Shown here piece after piece: positions 1 through 5,876 of a stretch of DNA of 9,381 nucleotides. The position numbers were made by a program, and so were the translations under genes. Each line of letters begins with the position of its first letter. Position 1 is the stretch's first letter. The notes beneath the pieces are model-generated. The model searched no databases, was not told the origin of the DNA, and saw nothing but the letters and a program-made list of their open reading frames with translations. The stretch comes from Methylacidiphilum sp. Its GTDB lineage: Bacteria > Verrucomicrobiota > Verrucomicrobiia > CAIQCK01. The stretch spans positions 1-9,381 of the forward strand of contig DYDC01000084.1 in assembly GCA_020718125.1 (NCBI GenBank), read 5' to 3'.

Positions 1-18
1 CGCTTCCGCTGGATTCAT
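1..18 (-). CDS. 5' end of an unidentified downstream gene (partial)
   Basis: Six codons reading M-N-P-A-E-A are visible before the window ends, too few to identify a product. The start is supported by a full Shine-Dalgarno AAGGAG (minus strand, positions 29-24) five bases before the ATG. The gene follows rhaA in the same direction, 104 bases after its stop, so it is probably another member of the sugar operon. A small hairpin (stem CAACA/TGTTG, 30-44) lies directly upstream of the Shine-Dalgarno. In a rhamnose locus the missing kinase or aldolase would be natural candidates, but nothing in six residues shows this. Confidence 0.6.
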
Positions 19-46
19 GATGACTCCTTCAACAAAAGATGTTGCC

Positions 47-104
47 CGCTAAACACGCTAAACACACAAAAGAATTCTCTTTCCGTCTTTTCGCGTGTTT
101 AGCG
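47..104. repeat. Inverted repeat with a duplicated left arm between rhaA and the next gene
   Basis: CGCTAAACACGC (47-58) is the exact reverse complement of GCGTGTTTAGCG (93-104), giving a 12-bp stem around a 34-base loop. The 9-base unit CGCTAAACA occurs twice in tandem (47-55 and 56-64), so the right arm can pair in a second register (54-65 with 95-106), also for 12 bp. The structure lies after the rhaA stop and before the Shine-Dalgarno of the next gene. There is no strong T-tract after it on the minus strand, so it is not a classical terminator; mRNA 3'-end protection or a dispersed intergenic repeat are the likelier readings. Confidence 0.6.
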
Positions 105-122
105 TGCCAACTTCGGTCTTCT

Positions 123-1388
123 TCACTTCCGCTTCGATAACACACTCTTCTCGTATTGCTTCACTTCCGCGAGCCACGCTTCGCCGACGGGCACGCCGTT
201 CTTCGCGCAGTAGTAATCCCACACCGCGCTGAACGGCAGCGTCTTCGCTTCCTCGAACCACGCCAAGCGGCTCGTGTAGTCGCCGCTCTCCTCGGCCACC
301 TGCAGCTTCGCGGTCGGCTCCAGCATCGCCTGCAAGAGCGCCTTGAGCATGTTGCGCGTGCCGATGACCCACGCCGCGATGCGGTTGATGCTCGCGTCGA
401 AGTAATCCAGCCCGATGTGCGTGTCGTCGAGGTAGTCGCCTCGCACCAGTTCCTGCGCGAGCGCCTGGAGGTCGTCGTTGAGGATGACAACGTGGTCGCT
501 GTCCCAACGGACGCCGCGGCTGACGTGCAGCAGTATCTCCGGCAGGAACTGGAACACCGCGCTGATTTTGTCGGTGATCGTCTCGGTCGGGTGATAGTGG
601 CCGGTGTCGAGCGTGAAGAGCTTCTGCCGTGACACGGCGTAGCCGAGGTAATACTCGTGCGAACCGACCGTGTAGCTCTCGCAACCGATGCCGAAGAGCT
701 TGCCCTCAATCGCATCCAGATTGAGCTTCGGGTCCACCGGCACGCCGAAAATCTCGTCCAGCGAATGCGTGAGCCGCTTGCGCGGGCCGATGCGGTCCAC
801 CGGGATGTCCTTCATGCCGTCGGGAATCCAGAAGTTCGTGACGCACGTCCTGCCGAGCGCCTTGCCCATCGCCGCGCCGATCTGGCGGCAGGCGATGCCG
901 TGGTCCACCCAGAACTTGCGAATGCCTTTGTCGGCGTGCGAGAGCGTGAAGTTGTCCGCCGCGTTCGGATGCGAGAAGAACGTCGGGTTGAAGTCCAAGC
1001 CGATGCCGAGCTTCTTCGCCCAATCAATCCAGCCCTTGAAATGTTTTGGCTCGATCTCGTCTCGGTCCACCTTCTTGCCGCCGAACTCGCCGTAGAACGC
1101 GTGCAGGTTGAAACGGTGTTTGCCGGGGATCAGCGACAACGCCTTCTCCGCGTCGCCGCGCAGCTCCGCGGGCGTGCGGGCCTTGCCGGGATAATTGCCC
1201 GTCGCCGCCAGACCGCCGCCGAGGCCGGCGCCGAGCTTCTCAAACCCGCCCACGTCGTCGCCCTGCCAGCAGTGTAGCGAAACCGGGACCGACGCGAGCC
1301 AGCGCAACGCCTTGTCGGCGTCCACGCCCACTTCGGTATAACGTTCCTGCGCGAGTTTATAGGCTGCTTCGATGTTTTTCTGACTCAT
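123..1388 (-). CDS. rhaA: L-rhamnose isomerase RhaA
   Basis: Cytoplasmic isomerase converting L-rhamnose to L-rhamnulose, the first step of rhamnose breakdown; the family is known to be loose in sugar choice. The product is 421 residues (E. coli RhaA is 419) and aligns from end to end with it by eye: PVSxHCWQGDDV at 35-46, ATGNYPGKAR at 62-71, LDFNP at 131-135, IPDGMKD at 188-194, HVSRxVRWDSDHV at 288-300 and FDASINRIAAWVIGTRNM at 330-347. The metal ligands are all present: E228, D261, H288 and D328 (structural site) and H264, D296 and D298 (catalytic site), each six below the E. coli numbers I recall. The ATG at 1388 is chosen over an upstream in-frame start because AGAGGG lies just before it and the E. 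coli protein starts there. No rhamnulokinase or rhamnulose-phosphate aldolase is in the window. It follows the mutarotase gene after 101 bases. Confidence 0.97.
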   Translation of the reverse strand: MSQKNIEAAYKLAQERYTEVGVDADKALRWLASVPVSLHCWQGDDVGGFEKLGAGLGGGLAATGNYPGKARTPAELRGDAEKALSLIPGKHRFNLHAFYGEFGGKKVDRDEIEPKHFKGWIDWAKKLGIGLDFNPTFFSHPNAADNFTLSHADKGIRKFWVDHGIACRQIGAAMGKALGRTCVTNFWIPDGMKDIPVDRIGPRKRLTHSLDEIFGVPVDPKLNLDAIEGKLFGIGCESYTVGSHEYYLGYAVSRQKLFTLDTGHYHPTETITDKISAVFQFLPEILLHVSRGVRWDSDHVVILNDDLQALAQELVRGDYLDDTHIGLDYFDASINRIAAWVIGTRNMLKALLQAMLEPTAKLQVAEESGDYTSRLAWFEEAKTLPFSAVWDYYCAKNGVPVGEAWLAEVKQYEKSVLSKRK

Positions 1389-1489
1389 GACGGTCCCTCT
1401 CTCGGTTGAAAAGTTCTGGATTTGAGTCGCCGCTTTTACCACAAGCGACGCCGCATGTCCTCAACAAATCCCGGCGAAACCCGCTCCCG

Positions 1490-2608
1490 TTACTGCGCCA
1501 CCGAGAACCTGTAGATGATCGTGTTCTTGTAGGTCTTCCCCGGCCGCAACACGACCGACGGGAACTTCGGCTGGTTCGGCGAATCGGGATAATGCTGCGG
1601 CTCCATGCAAAAGCCGTTGCGGTGCTTGTAAACCCACCCGCCTTTGCCGGTGATGTGGCCGTCGAGGAAGTTGCCACTGTAGAACTGCAACGCCGGCTCG
1701 GTCGAGAGCACCTCCAGCACGCGGCCCGTTGTCGGCTCCGTCACACGCGCCATCAGGCCCAGCGCGCCGGCAGGTTTCACGATGACGAAGTTATGGTCGT
1801 AGCCGCCACCGAACTTGATCTGCTCGTCGTCGGCGCCGATGCGCGCCCCAACGGCGGTCGGCTCGTTGAAGTCGAACGGCGTCCCCTTCACCGGCATGAA
1901 CTTGCCCGTCGGGATCAGCGTGCCGTCCACGGGCGTGATTTTGTCGCTCTTGATCATCACAACGTGACCGAGGATGTCGCCCCTGCCGGCGAGGTTGAAG
2001 TAGGAGTGCTGCGTGAGGTTCACGACAGTCGCTTTGTCGGTCGTGGCCCCGTAATCGAGCCGCAGTTCGTTCTTGTCGGTCCAGGTATAGGTTGCGGTCA
2101 CATCAAGGTTGCCGGGATAACCTTCCTCGCTGTCCTTGCTGACGTAGTGCAACTCCAGCGCCGGCCCGGCCTTGGTCATCGAGGACTCCGCGTCCCACAC
2201 AACCTTGTCGAAGCCCTTGAGGCCGCCGTGGAGCGCGTTCGGGCCGTTGTTCGTCGCGAGCGAGTATTCCTTGCCGTCGAGCGTGAACTTGCCCTTGGCG
2301 ATGCGGTTGCCATAACGCCCCACGAGGCAGCCGAAGTAAGGCGTCTCCTTCACGTATTCCGCGAGCGTGTCGTAGCCGAGCGCCACGTCGCCCGGCTTTC
2401 CCATCTTGCACGGCACACAGACGGACACGACGATGCCGCCGTAGTTGGAAATCTTGACGACGCTACCCTTGGCATTCTTGAGCGTGTAGAGGTCCACCGC
2501 TTTGCCGCCAGCCGTGCCCCAGGGTTGTTTGGTGATTTCAGGAACTTCGCCGCGAACCGAACTGGCCATGATGAGGATTCCTCCGATGATGGTGAGTGCT
2601 CGTGTCAT
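1490..2608 (-). CDS. galM: Aldose 1-epimerase (mutarotase) with signal peptide
   Basis: GalM-family enzyme interconverting alpha and beta anomers of aldoses. Length is 372 residues, slightly longer than cytoplasmic GalM because of an N-terminal signal peptide: T-R, a hydrophobic run at about 4-17, and probable cleavage near SVRG/E (20/21). Catalytic features of the family are visible: GRYGNRI (97-103, substrate Arg98), NALHGG (H127), TQHSYFNL (H201, general acid), GYDHNF (D271) and CMEPQHYPDSPN (E336, general base). It is therefore expected to be active and to work outside the cytoplasm, presumably on sugars arriving in the periplasm. Its Shine-Dalgarno (CGGAG) overlaps the araD stop region, with only 10 bases between the two genes, so translation is probably coupled. 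The family and secretion are clear; the preferred sugar is not. Confidence 0.93.
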   Translation of the reverse strand: MTRALTIIGGILIMASSVRGEVPEITKQPWGTAGGKAVDLYTLKNAKGSVVKISNYGGIVVSVCVPCKMGKPGDVALGYDTLAEYVKETPYFGCLVGRYGNRIAKGKFTLDGKEYSLATNNGPNALHGGLKGFDKVVWDAESSMTKAGPALELHYVSKDSEEGYPGNLDVTATYTWTDKNELRLDYGATTDKATVVNLTQHSYFNLAGRGDILGHVVMIKSDKITPVDGTLIPTGKFMPVKGTPFDFNEPTAVGARIGADDEQIKFGGGYDHNFVIVKPAGALGLMARVTEPTTGRVLEVLSTEPALQFYSGNFLDGHITGKGGWVYKHRNGFCMEPQHYPDSPNQPKFPSVVLRPGKTYKNTIIYRFSVAQ

Positions 2609-2618
2609 ATCGTCTCCG

Positions 2619-3326
2619 TTATTTCTGCCCGTAATACGCGACCGGGCCGCGCTTCCGCAAGAAATGTTTGTCCAGCAGCGCCCGCCGCATAGCGGGGGCG
2701 CGCGGGTTTACGCGCAACGTCTCGCTCGCCAGCCGCGCGAGATACTCCAGCACGACGGCGTTCTCGACGGCCTTCGCCACCGTCTTGCCCCACGCGAACG
2801 GCCCGTGGCTCGCCACCAGCGCGCCTGGAAACGCCAGCGGATTGAACCTGCGGAACCACTCGACGATGACGTTGCCCGTCGCGAGTTCGTCGTCGCCCTC
2901 GATCTCCTTCGGCGTCATCGCCCGCGTGCAAGGCACCGGCCCGTGGAAATAATCGGCGTGCGTCGTGCCGAGCGCCGGAGTCTCGCGCCTCGCCTGCGCC
3001 CAAGCCGTCGCGAAGAGGCTGTGCGTGTGGACGATGCCGCCAATCCCCCTGAACGCGCGATAGAGCGCGAGATGCGCCGGCGTGTCGGAGCTGGGCCGCA
3101 GGTCGCCCTCGACAACCTTGCCGCTGTCGGGCGCCACAACGACCATGTGCTCCGGCTTCATCACGTCGTAACCAACGCCCGACGGCTTGATGACAACACG
3201 CCCGCTGGCGCGATCAATCCCGCTGACGTTGCCGAAGGTCTGGATGACCAAGCCCTCAGCCGCGAGTTTCAGGTTCGCATCGCAAACTTGTCTTTTCAGT
3301 TCTTCAAGCATCTCCAAATCTTTCAT
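2619..3326 (-). CDS. araD: L-ribulose-5-phosphate 4-epimerase AraD
   Basis: Class II aldolase-fold zinc enzyme that converts L-ribulose 5-phosphate to D-xylulose 5-phosphate by retro-aldol cleavage and rejoining, the last step of the L-arabinose pathway before the pentose phosphate pathway. The product is 235 residues (E. coli 231) and close to E. coli AraD throughout. Phosphate-binding GNVSG (32-36), KPSG (47-50) and SSDTPAH (79-85) are present; zinc ligands are H100, H102 (VHTHS) and H174 (SHGPFAWGK); D81, D125 (TTHADYF) and Y232 (YYGQ) match the E. coli residues D76, D120 and Y229. These matches favour AraD over fuculose- or rhamnulose-phosphate aldolases of the same fold. The ATG at 3326 has GGCGG upstream; a second ATG at 3311, where E. 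coli AraD begins, lacks a suitably spaced site. It lies 114 bases downstream of araB, with three hairpins between them. Confidence 0.96.
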   Translation of the reverse strand: MKDLEMLEELKRQVCDANLKLAAEGLVIQTFGNVSGIDRASGRVVIKPSGVGYDVMKPEHMVVVAPDSGKVVEGDLRPSSDTPAHLALYRAFRGIGGIVHTHSLFATAWAQARRETPALGTTHADYFHGPVPCTRAMTPKEIEGDDELATGNVIVEWFRRFNPLAFPGALVASHGPFAWGKTVAKAVENAVVLEYLARLASETLRVNPRAPAMRRALLDKHFLRKRGPVAYYGQK

Positions 3327-3346
3327 CTCATCCGCCGCGCGGCCCG

Positions 3347-3370
3347 GTTCAACCCCTCGCGGGGTTGAAC
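3347..3370. repeat. Hairpin 1 of three between araB and araD
   Basis: GTTCAACCCC (3347-3356) and GGGGTTGAAC (3361-3370) form a perfect 10-bp stem with loop TCGC. It ends about 20 bases before the araD start on the minus strand, leaving the ribosome binding site outside the stem. No T-tract follows on the minus strand, so it is not an intrinsic terminator. Confidence 0.75.
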
Positions 3371-3387
3371 GTCATTCGCTCCCGATA

Positions 3388-3406
3388 CCGCGGGTTTCAC
3401 CTGCGG
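3388..3406. repeat. Hairpin 2 of three between araB and araD
   Basis: CCGCGGGT (3388-3395) pairs with ACCTGCGG (3399-3406) through 8 pairs including one G-T pair, with triloop TTC. The short GC-rich stem with a three-base loop resembles the hairpins beside the transposase at 5154-5172 and 5811-5827. Confidence 0.65.
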
Positions 3407-3417
3407 CTACTCATGTT

Positions 3418-3434
3418 CGGCCCCGTCGGGGCCG
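3418..3434. repeat. Hairpin 3 of three between araB and araD
   Basis: CGGCCCC (3418-3424) pairs with GGGGCCG (3428-3434), a perfect 7-bp stem with triloop GTC, starting seven bases after the araB stop codon on the minus strand. Its position would suit blocking 3' exonucleases at the end of an araB mRNA, but it could equally be a dispersed repeat. Confidence 0.7.
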
Positions 3435-3440
3435 TTCAGC

Positions 3441-5111
3441 TCATTTTCGGACGCGGCTGCGGATTTCAATGATCTGCTTCATCACATCGAACAGATTGCC
3501 GTTCCAGTCCTTCGTGCCGAGCGCGTCGTGAAGCTTGCGATACAGAACGTAAAGCTCCTTGTAAACCGCGTTCGCTTCCGCTTTCGGCTGGAACACGCGC
3601 GGCTTGATGCCCGTCATCGCTTTCTGCGCGCTGGCGTAATCGGGATACGCACCGGCCACGACCGCGCCGGCGATGGCCGCGCCCAGCGCGCAGGTCTGCG
3701 CCGAACGGCTGACCTTCATCGGGCGGCCGGTCACGTCGGCGTAGATTTGCATCACCAGCGGGTTCTTCCCGGCGATGCCGCCGCAGTTGACGATCTGCCC
3801 GACCTTCACGCCGTATTCCTCGAACCGGTTGATGATCGTCAGCGCGCCGAACGCCGTCGCCTCGATGAGCGCGCGGTAAATTTCCGCTGGCGTCGTGTAG
3901 AGCGTCTGGCCGAGCAAGAGGCCCGTGAGGCGCTGGTCCACGAGGATGGTGCGGTTGCCGTTGTTCCAATCGAGCGCGAGCAGGCCGCTTTCGCCCGGCT
4001 TGAGCTTCGCCGCACCGGCGGTGAGCGCCTCGTGCGAGCCGGCCTTGCCATGCGGCTGGATGTAGTTGACGAACCAGTTGTAGATGTCGCCCACGGCCGA
4101 CTGGCCCGCTTCGAGGCCGTGGAAGTTTGGCAGAATCGAGCCGTTGACGATGCCGCAGAGGCCGGGGACATCGGCGAGTCGCTGGCCCACGGGCACGACC
4201 ATCATGTCGCAAGAACTTGTGCCGATAACCTGCACGAGCGTGCATGGTGCGATGCCACTGCCGACGGCGCCGAGATGCGCGTCGAACGCGCCTACCGCGA
4301 CGGGAAGACCCACAGGCAGACCGGTGCGCCTGGCCCAGTCGGCGGTGAGTTTGCCGACGGCGCGGTCAATCGTGTTCGCCTTCGGCCGCAACCGCGAGCG
4401 GAGCGCGCCGAGCTTGGGGTTGAGCTGGCCGAGGAACTCCGCGTCGGGATAGCCGCCCCACGTGTCGTTATACATCGCCTTGTGGCCGGCGGCGCAGACA
4501 CCGACGACCAGCTTGTCAGGCGCTTCCGTGCCGGTGAGCATCGCGGGAATCCAGTCGGAGCACTCGACCCACGTGTGTGCGGCATCGGCCACCTCCGGCG
4601 CGGTGCGCAGGCAGTGGAGAATCTTGCTGAAGAACCATTCGCTCGAATACGTGCCGCCGCACTTGACGAGATACTGCGGGCGGATCTTCTTCGCCAGCTC
4701 GGTGATCTCGGCAGCTTCGGCGGCGCCGGTGTGGTCTTTCCAGAGCCACGCCATCGCGGCAGGGTTCTTGGCGAACTTCTTGTCGAACGCGAGCGGGATG
4801 CCCTTCGCGTCCACGGGCAACGGCGTGCTGCCGGTGGTATCCACGCCGATGCCGACCGCGTCGGCAGCGTTGAAGCCGCGCAAAGTTCTCTTCGCGAGCG
4901 CAAGCGCCTTCTTGACCGTGATCTCTGCGCCGGTGAGGTAGTCGGCGGGATGCTGCCGCGCGAGGTTGGGGTCCCGGGCGAGGATGACGCCATGGTGGCC
5001 GTGGGCGTATTCCCAAACGGCGGTGGCGACCTCCTTGCCGTTGGCGACGTTGACGATGAGGGTGCGCACCGAGTTGGTGCCGTAGTCGAGTCCGATGGTG
5101 AACTTGTTCAT
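3441..5111 (-). CDS. araB: Ribulokinase AraB
   Basis: FGGY-family sugar kinase that phosphorylates L-ribulose with ATP to L-ribulose 5-phosphate; its product is the substrate of AraD, encoded next. The protein is 556 residues (E. coli AraB 566). Visible landmarks: N-terminal phosphate loop GLDYGTNSVR (7-16), GVDTTGSTPLPVDAKG (89-104), LWKDHT (123-128), GTYSSEWFFSKILH (153-166), AGHKAMYNDTWGG (208-220), catalytic base D277 in GAFDAHLGAVGSG, IGTSSCDM (296-303), GLEAGQSAVGD (332-342), and the second ATP-site motif NCGGIAGKNP (442-451). The GxYSSEWF and GHK segments are typical of AraB rather than RhaB, XylB or FucK. A TTG codon at 5117 could extend it by two residues, but the ATG at 5111 has GAGG seven bases upstream. 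The transposase unit sits directly upstream, so the gene is separated from the first two operon genes by about 770 bases. Confidence 0.97.
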   Translation of the reverse strand: MNKFTIGLDYGTNSVRTLIVNVANGKEVATAVWEYAHGHHGVILARDPNLARQHPADYLTGAEITVKKALALAKRTLRGFNAADAVGIGVDTTGSTPLPVDAKGIPLAFDKKFAKNPAAMAWLWKDHTGAAEAAEITELAKKIRPQYLVKCGGTYSSEWFFSKILHCLRTAPEVADAAHTWVECSDWIPAMLTGTEAPDKLVVGVCAAGHKAMYNDTWGGYPDAEFLGQLNPKLGALRSRLRPKANTIDRAVGKLTADWARRTGLPVGLPVAVGAFDAHLGAVGSGIAPCTLVQVIGTSSCDMMVVPVGQRLADVPGLCGIVNGSILPNFHGLEAGQSAVGDIYNWFVNYIQPHGKAGSHEALTAGAAKLKPGESGLLALDWNNGNRTILVDQRLTGLLLGQTLYTTPAEIYRALIEATAFGALTIINRFEEYGVKVGQIVNCGGIAGKNPLVMQIYADVTGRPMKVSRSAQTCALGAAIAGAVVAGAYPDYASAQKAMTGIKPRVFQPKAEANAVYKELYVLYRKLHDALGTKDWNGNLFDVMKQIIEIRSRVRK

Positions 5112-5153
5112 GACCAATCCTCGCTATCTAAGTTGACGAATTCATTCCGCTTC

Positions 5154-5172
5154 TGCGCGCCAACGGCGCGCA
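5154..5172. repeat. Outer left hairpin A of the transposase unit
   Basis: TGCGCGCC (5154-5161) pairs with GGCGCGCA (5165-5172): a perfect 8-bp stem with triloop AAC. It abuts the 47-base repeat arm and corresponds in position to hairpin A' at 5811-5827. Confidence 0.75.
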
Positions 5173-5219
5173 GTAAACCAGCCCAGGGCAAGCGAGTCCG
5201 CGAGCGCCGCCCTGGGTAG
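5173..5219 (+). repeat. Left arm (B) of a perfect 47-base inverted repeat
   Basis: Base-by-base comparison shows this 47-base segment to be the exact reverse complement of 5762-5808. It is itself an imperfect palindrome: CCCAGGGC (5182-5189) pairs with GCCCTGGG (5209-5216), enclosing a 19-base loop that contains GCGAG twice. It begins GTAAACCAGCCC and ends TGGGTAG. A foldable palindrome is what single-strand-specific HUH transposases recognise. Confidence 0.92.
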
Positions 5220-5236
5220 CGTCGCAGCAATTCCAT

Positions 5237-5255
5237 CGCGCCCTGAAGGAGCGCG
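5237..5255. repeat. Inner left hairpin C beside the transposase stop codon
   Basis: CGCGCCC (5237-5243) pairs with GG and GCGCG (5248-5255, one bulged A at 5250), with loop TGAA. Its mirror partner C' at 5726-5746, read on the opposite strand, also has GCGCCC followed by TGAAG. Confidence 0.6.
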
Positions 5256-5257
5256 GG

Positions 5258-5710
5258 TCAATCCCACACGTATTGCTCATCAAATTCAATCTCGTATCGG
5301 CGCAGGAATGCGCGCAGTTCGTCCTGAAAACTCGTCTGCTTGTGATGACTGGCCTGCCCCAGGATATAGTCGCGCACCTGTGGCACCGACGACTGGCTGA
5401 CGGAAAACGCGCCGTAGCCATTCTGCCAAGCGAAGTCCGCAAGGTGCCCACCCTTCGTCTTGAGCCATTTCGAACTGCCACGTTTGACCTCCATGACCAC
5501 GTCGGCAAGCGCCTTCGTGCGGTGCAAGTTGAAGAGGACGTGGACATGGTCGGCGACGGAGCCGATGAACAAGGCAGGCGAGTTGAGGTCCGTGAGGATG
5601 CCGGCGGAGTAGCGATGCAGTTCCTCGCCCACGGCGTCGTCCAGCACAGCACGGCGGTCTTTCGTGCTGTAAATCAGGTGTATCAGGTTCTTCGCGAGAG
5701 ATTGGCTCAT
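5258..5710 (-). CDS. REP-associated tyrosine transposase (IS200-like, Y1 HUH)
   Basis: Single-domain transposase of the Y1_Tnp family, 150 residues, which cuts and joins single-stranded DNA through a tyrosine-DNA link. The HUH metal motif is H55-V-H57 in SVADHVHVLFNLH. The catalytic tyrosine is most likely Y115 in DYILGQ, with Q119 four residues later, the spacing of the tyrosine and metal-binding glutamine in IS608 TnpA. A downstream HHK (122-124) and the C-terminal FDEQYVWD are typical of the RAYT-like branch. All catalytic residues are present and the frame is intact, so it may be active. The ATG at 5710 has AGAGGA eight bases upstream. No TnpB partner is present, unlike IS605. It lies within mirrored hairpins, the expected setting for a RAYT; a plain IS200 element would be the alternative. 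Confidence 0.92.
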   Translation of the reverse strand: MSQSLAKNLIHLIYSTKDRRAVLDDAVGEELHRYSAGILTDLNSPALFIGSVADHVHVLFNLHRTKALADVVMEVKRGSSKWLKTKGGHLADFAWQNGYGAFSVSQSSVPQVRDYILGQASHHKQTSFQDELRAFLRRYEIEFDEQYVWD

Positions 5711-5725
5711 GATGCAATCCTCTAC

Positions 5726-5746
5726 GCGCGCCCCTTCAGGGCGCGC
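5726..5746. repeat. Inner right hairpin C' upstream of the transposase start
   Basis: GCGCGCCC (5726-5733) and GGGCGCGC (5739-5746) form a perfect 8-bp stem with loop CTTCA. It lies 15 bases before the transposase ATG on the minus strand, next to its ribosome binding site, so it could also affect transposase translation. Confidence 0.7.
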
Positions 5747-5761
5747 TGCCTCTTTCCACCA

Positions 5762-5808
5762 CTACCCAGGGCGGCGCTCGCGGACTCGCTTGCCCTGGGC
5801 TGGTTTAC
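5762..5808 (-). repeat. Right arm (B') of the 47-base inverted repeat
   Basis: Exact reverse complement of 5173-5219 over all 47 bases; the bases immediately beyond on the transposase side stop matching at once. As in the left arm, CCCAGGGC and GCCCTGGG form the outer stem. The identity of the two arms implies recent duplication, recent insertion or ongoing correction between copies. Confidence 0.92.
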
Positions 5809-5810
5809 CC

Positions 5811-5827
5811 GCACACCTTCGGTGTGC
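5811..5827. repeat. Outer right hairpin A' of the transposase unit
   Basis: GCACACC (5811-5817) and GGTGTGC (5821-5827) form a perfect 7-bp stem with triloop TTC. It occupies the place of hairpin A at the other end, with a different stem sequence but the same stem-triloop form and a conserved GTAAACC next to it. Confidence 0.72.
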
Positions 5828-5876
5828 CCAGGAGAGTTGGAAGTCATGATGGTCCGTAATGGAGCGATGAAGCAGT

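Larger units (their letters stand above)
5154..5827 (-). mobile_element. REP-type transposase unit: transposase gene flanked by mirrored hairpins
   Basis: The unit consists of a tyrosine HUH transposase gene (5710-5258) with three hairpins on each side in mirrored order: outer A (5154-5172), B (5173-5219) and C (5237-5255) on the left; C' (5726-5746), B' (5762-5808) and A' (5811-5827) on the right. B and B' are identical over 47 bases in inverted orientation; A/A' and C/C' match in form but not fully in sequence. A single-domain tyrosine transposase beside inverted palindromes is the known layout of REP-associated tyrosine transposases (RAYTs) and their REP/BIME repeats. The unit lies between the dehydrogenase and araB genes and breaks neither. 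I see no target duplication. The outer limits are set by the last recognisable hairpin and could be wrong by tens of bases. Confidence 0.75.

Noticed and set aside
1406..2692. Long plus-strand open frame (428 codons) opposite the mutarotase gene
   Set aside because: Shadow of a clear GalM-family gene, with no recognisable family features and no ribosome binding site.
3347..3370. Intrinsic terminator between araB and araD
   Set aside because: The stem is strong but no T-tract follows on either strand.
5112..5117. TTG start two codons upstream for AraB
   Set aside because: The ATG at 5111 has GAGG at good spacing and fits the start of known AraB proteins.
3528..5219. Long plus-strand open frame (563 codons) opposite araB
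   Set aside because: It is antisense to a gene with all catalytic motifs, is rich in Arg/Ala/Asp typical of a GC-rich shadow frame, and shows no known domain.
5154..5827. CRISPR array or TnpB/omega-RNA element
   Set aside because: There is no spaced direct-repeat series and no TnpB gene; the repeats are inverted palindromes around a lone Y1 transposase.
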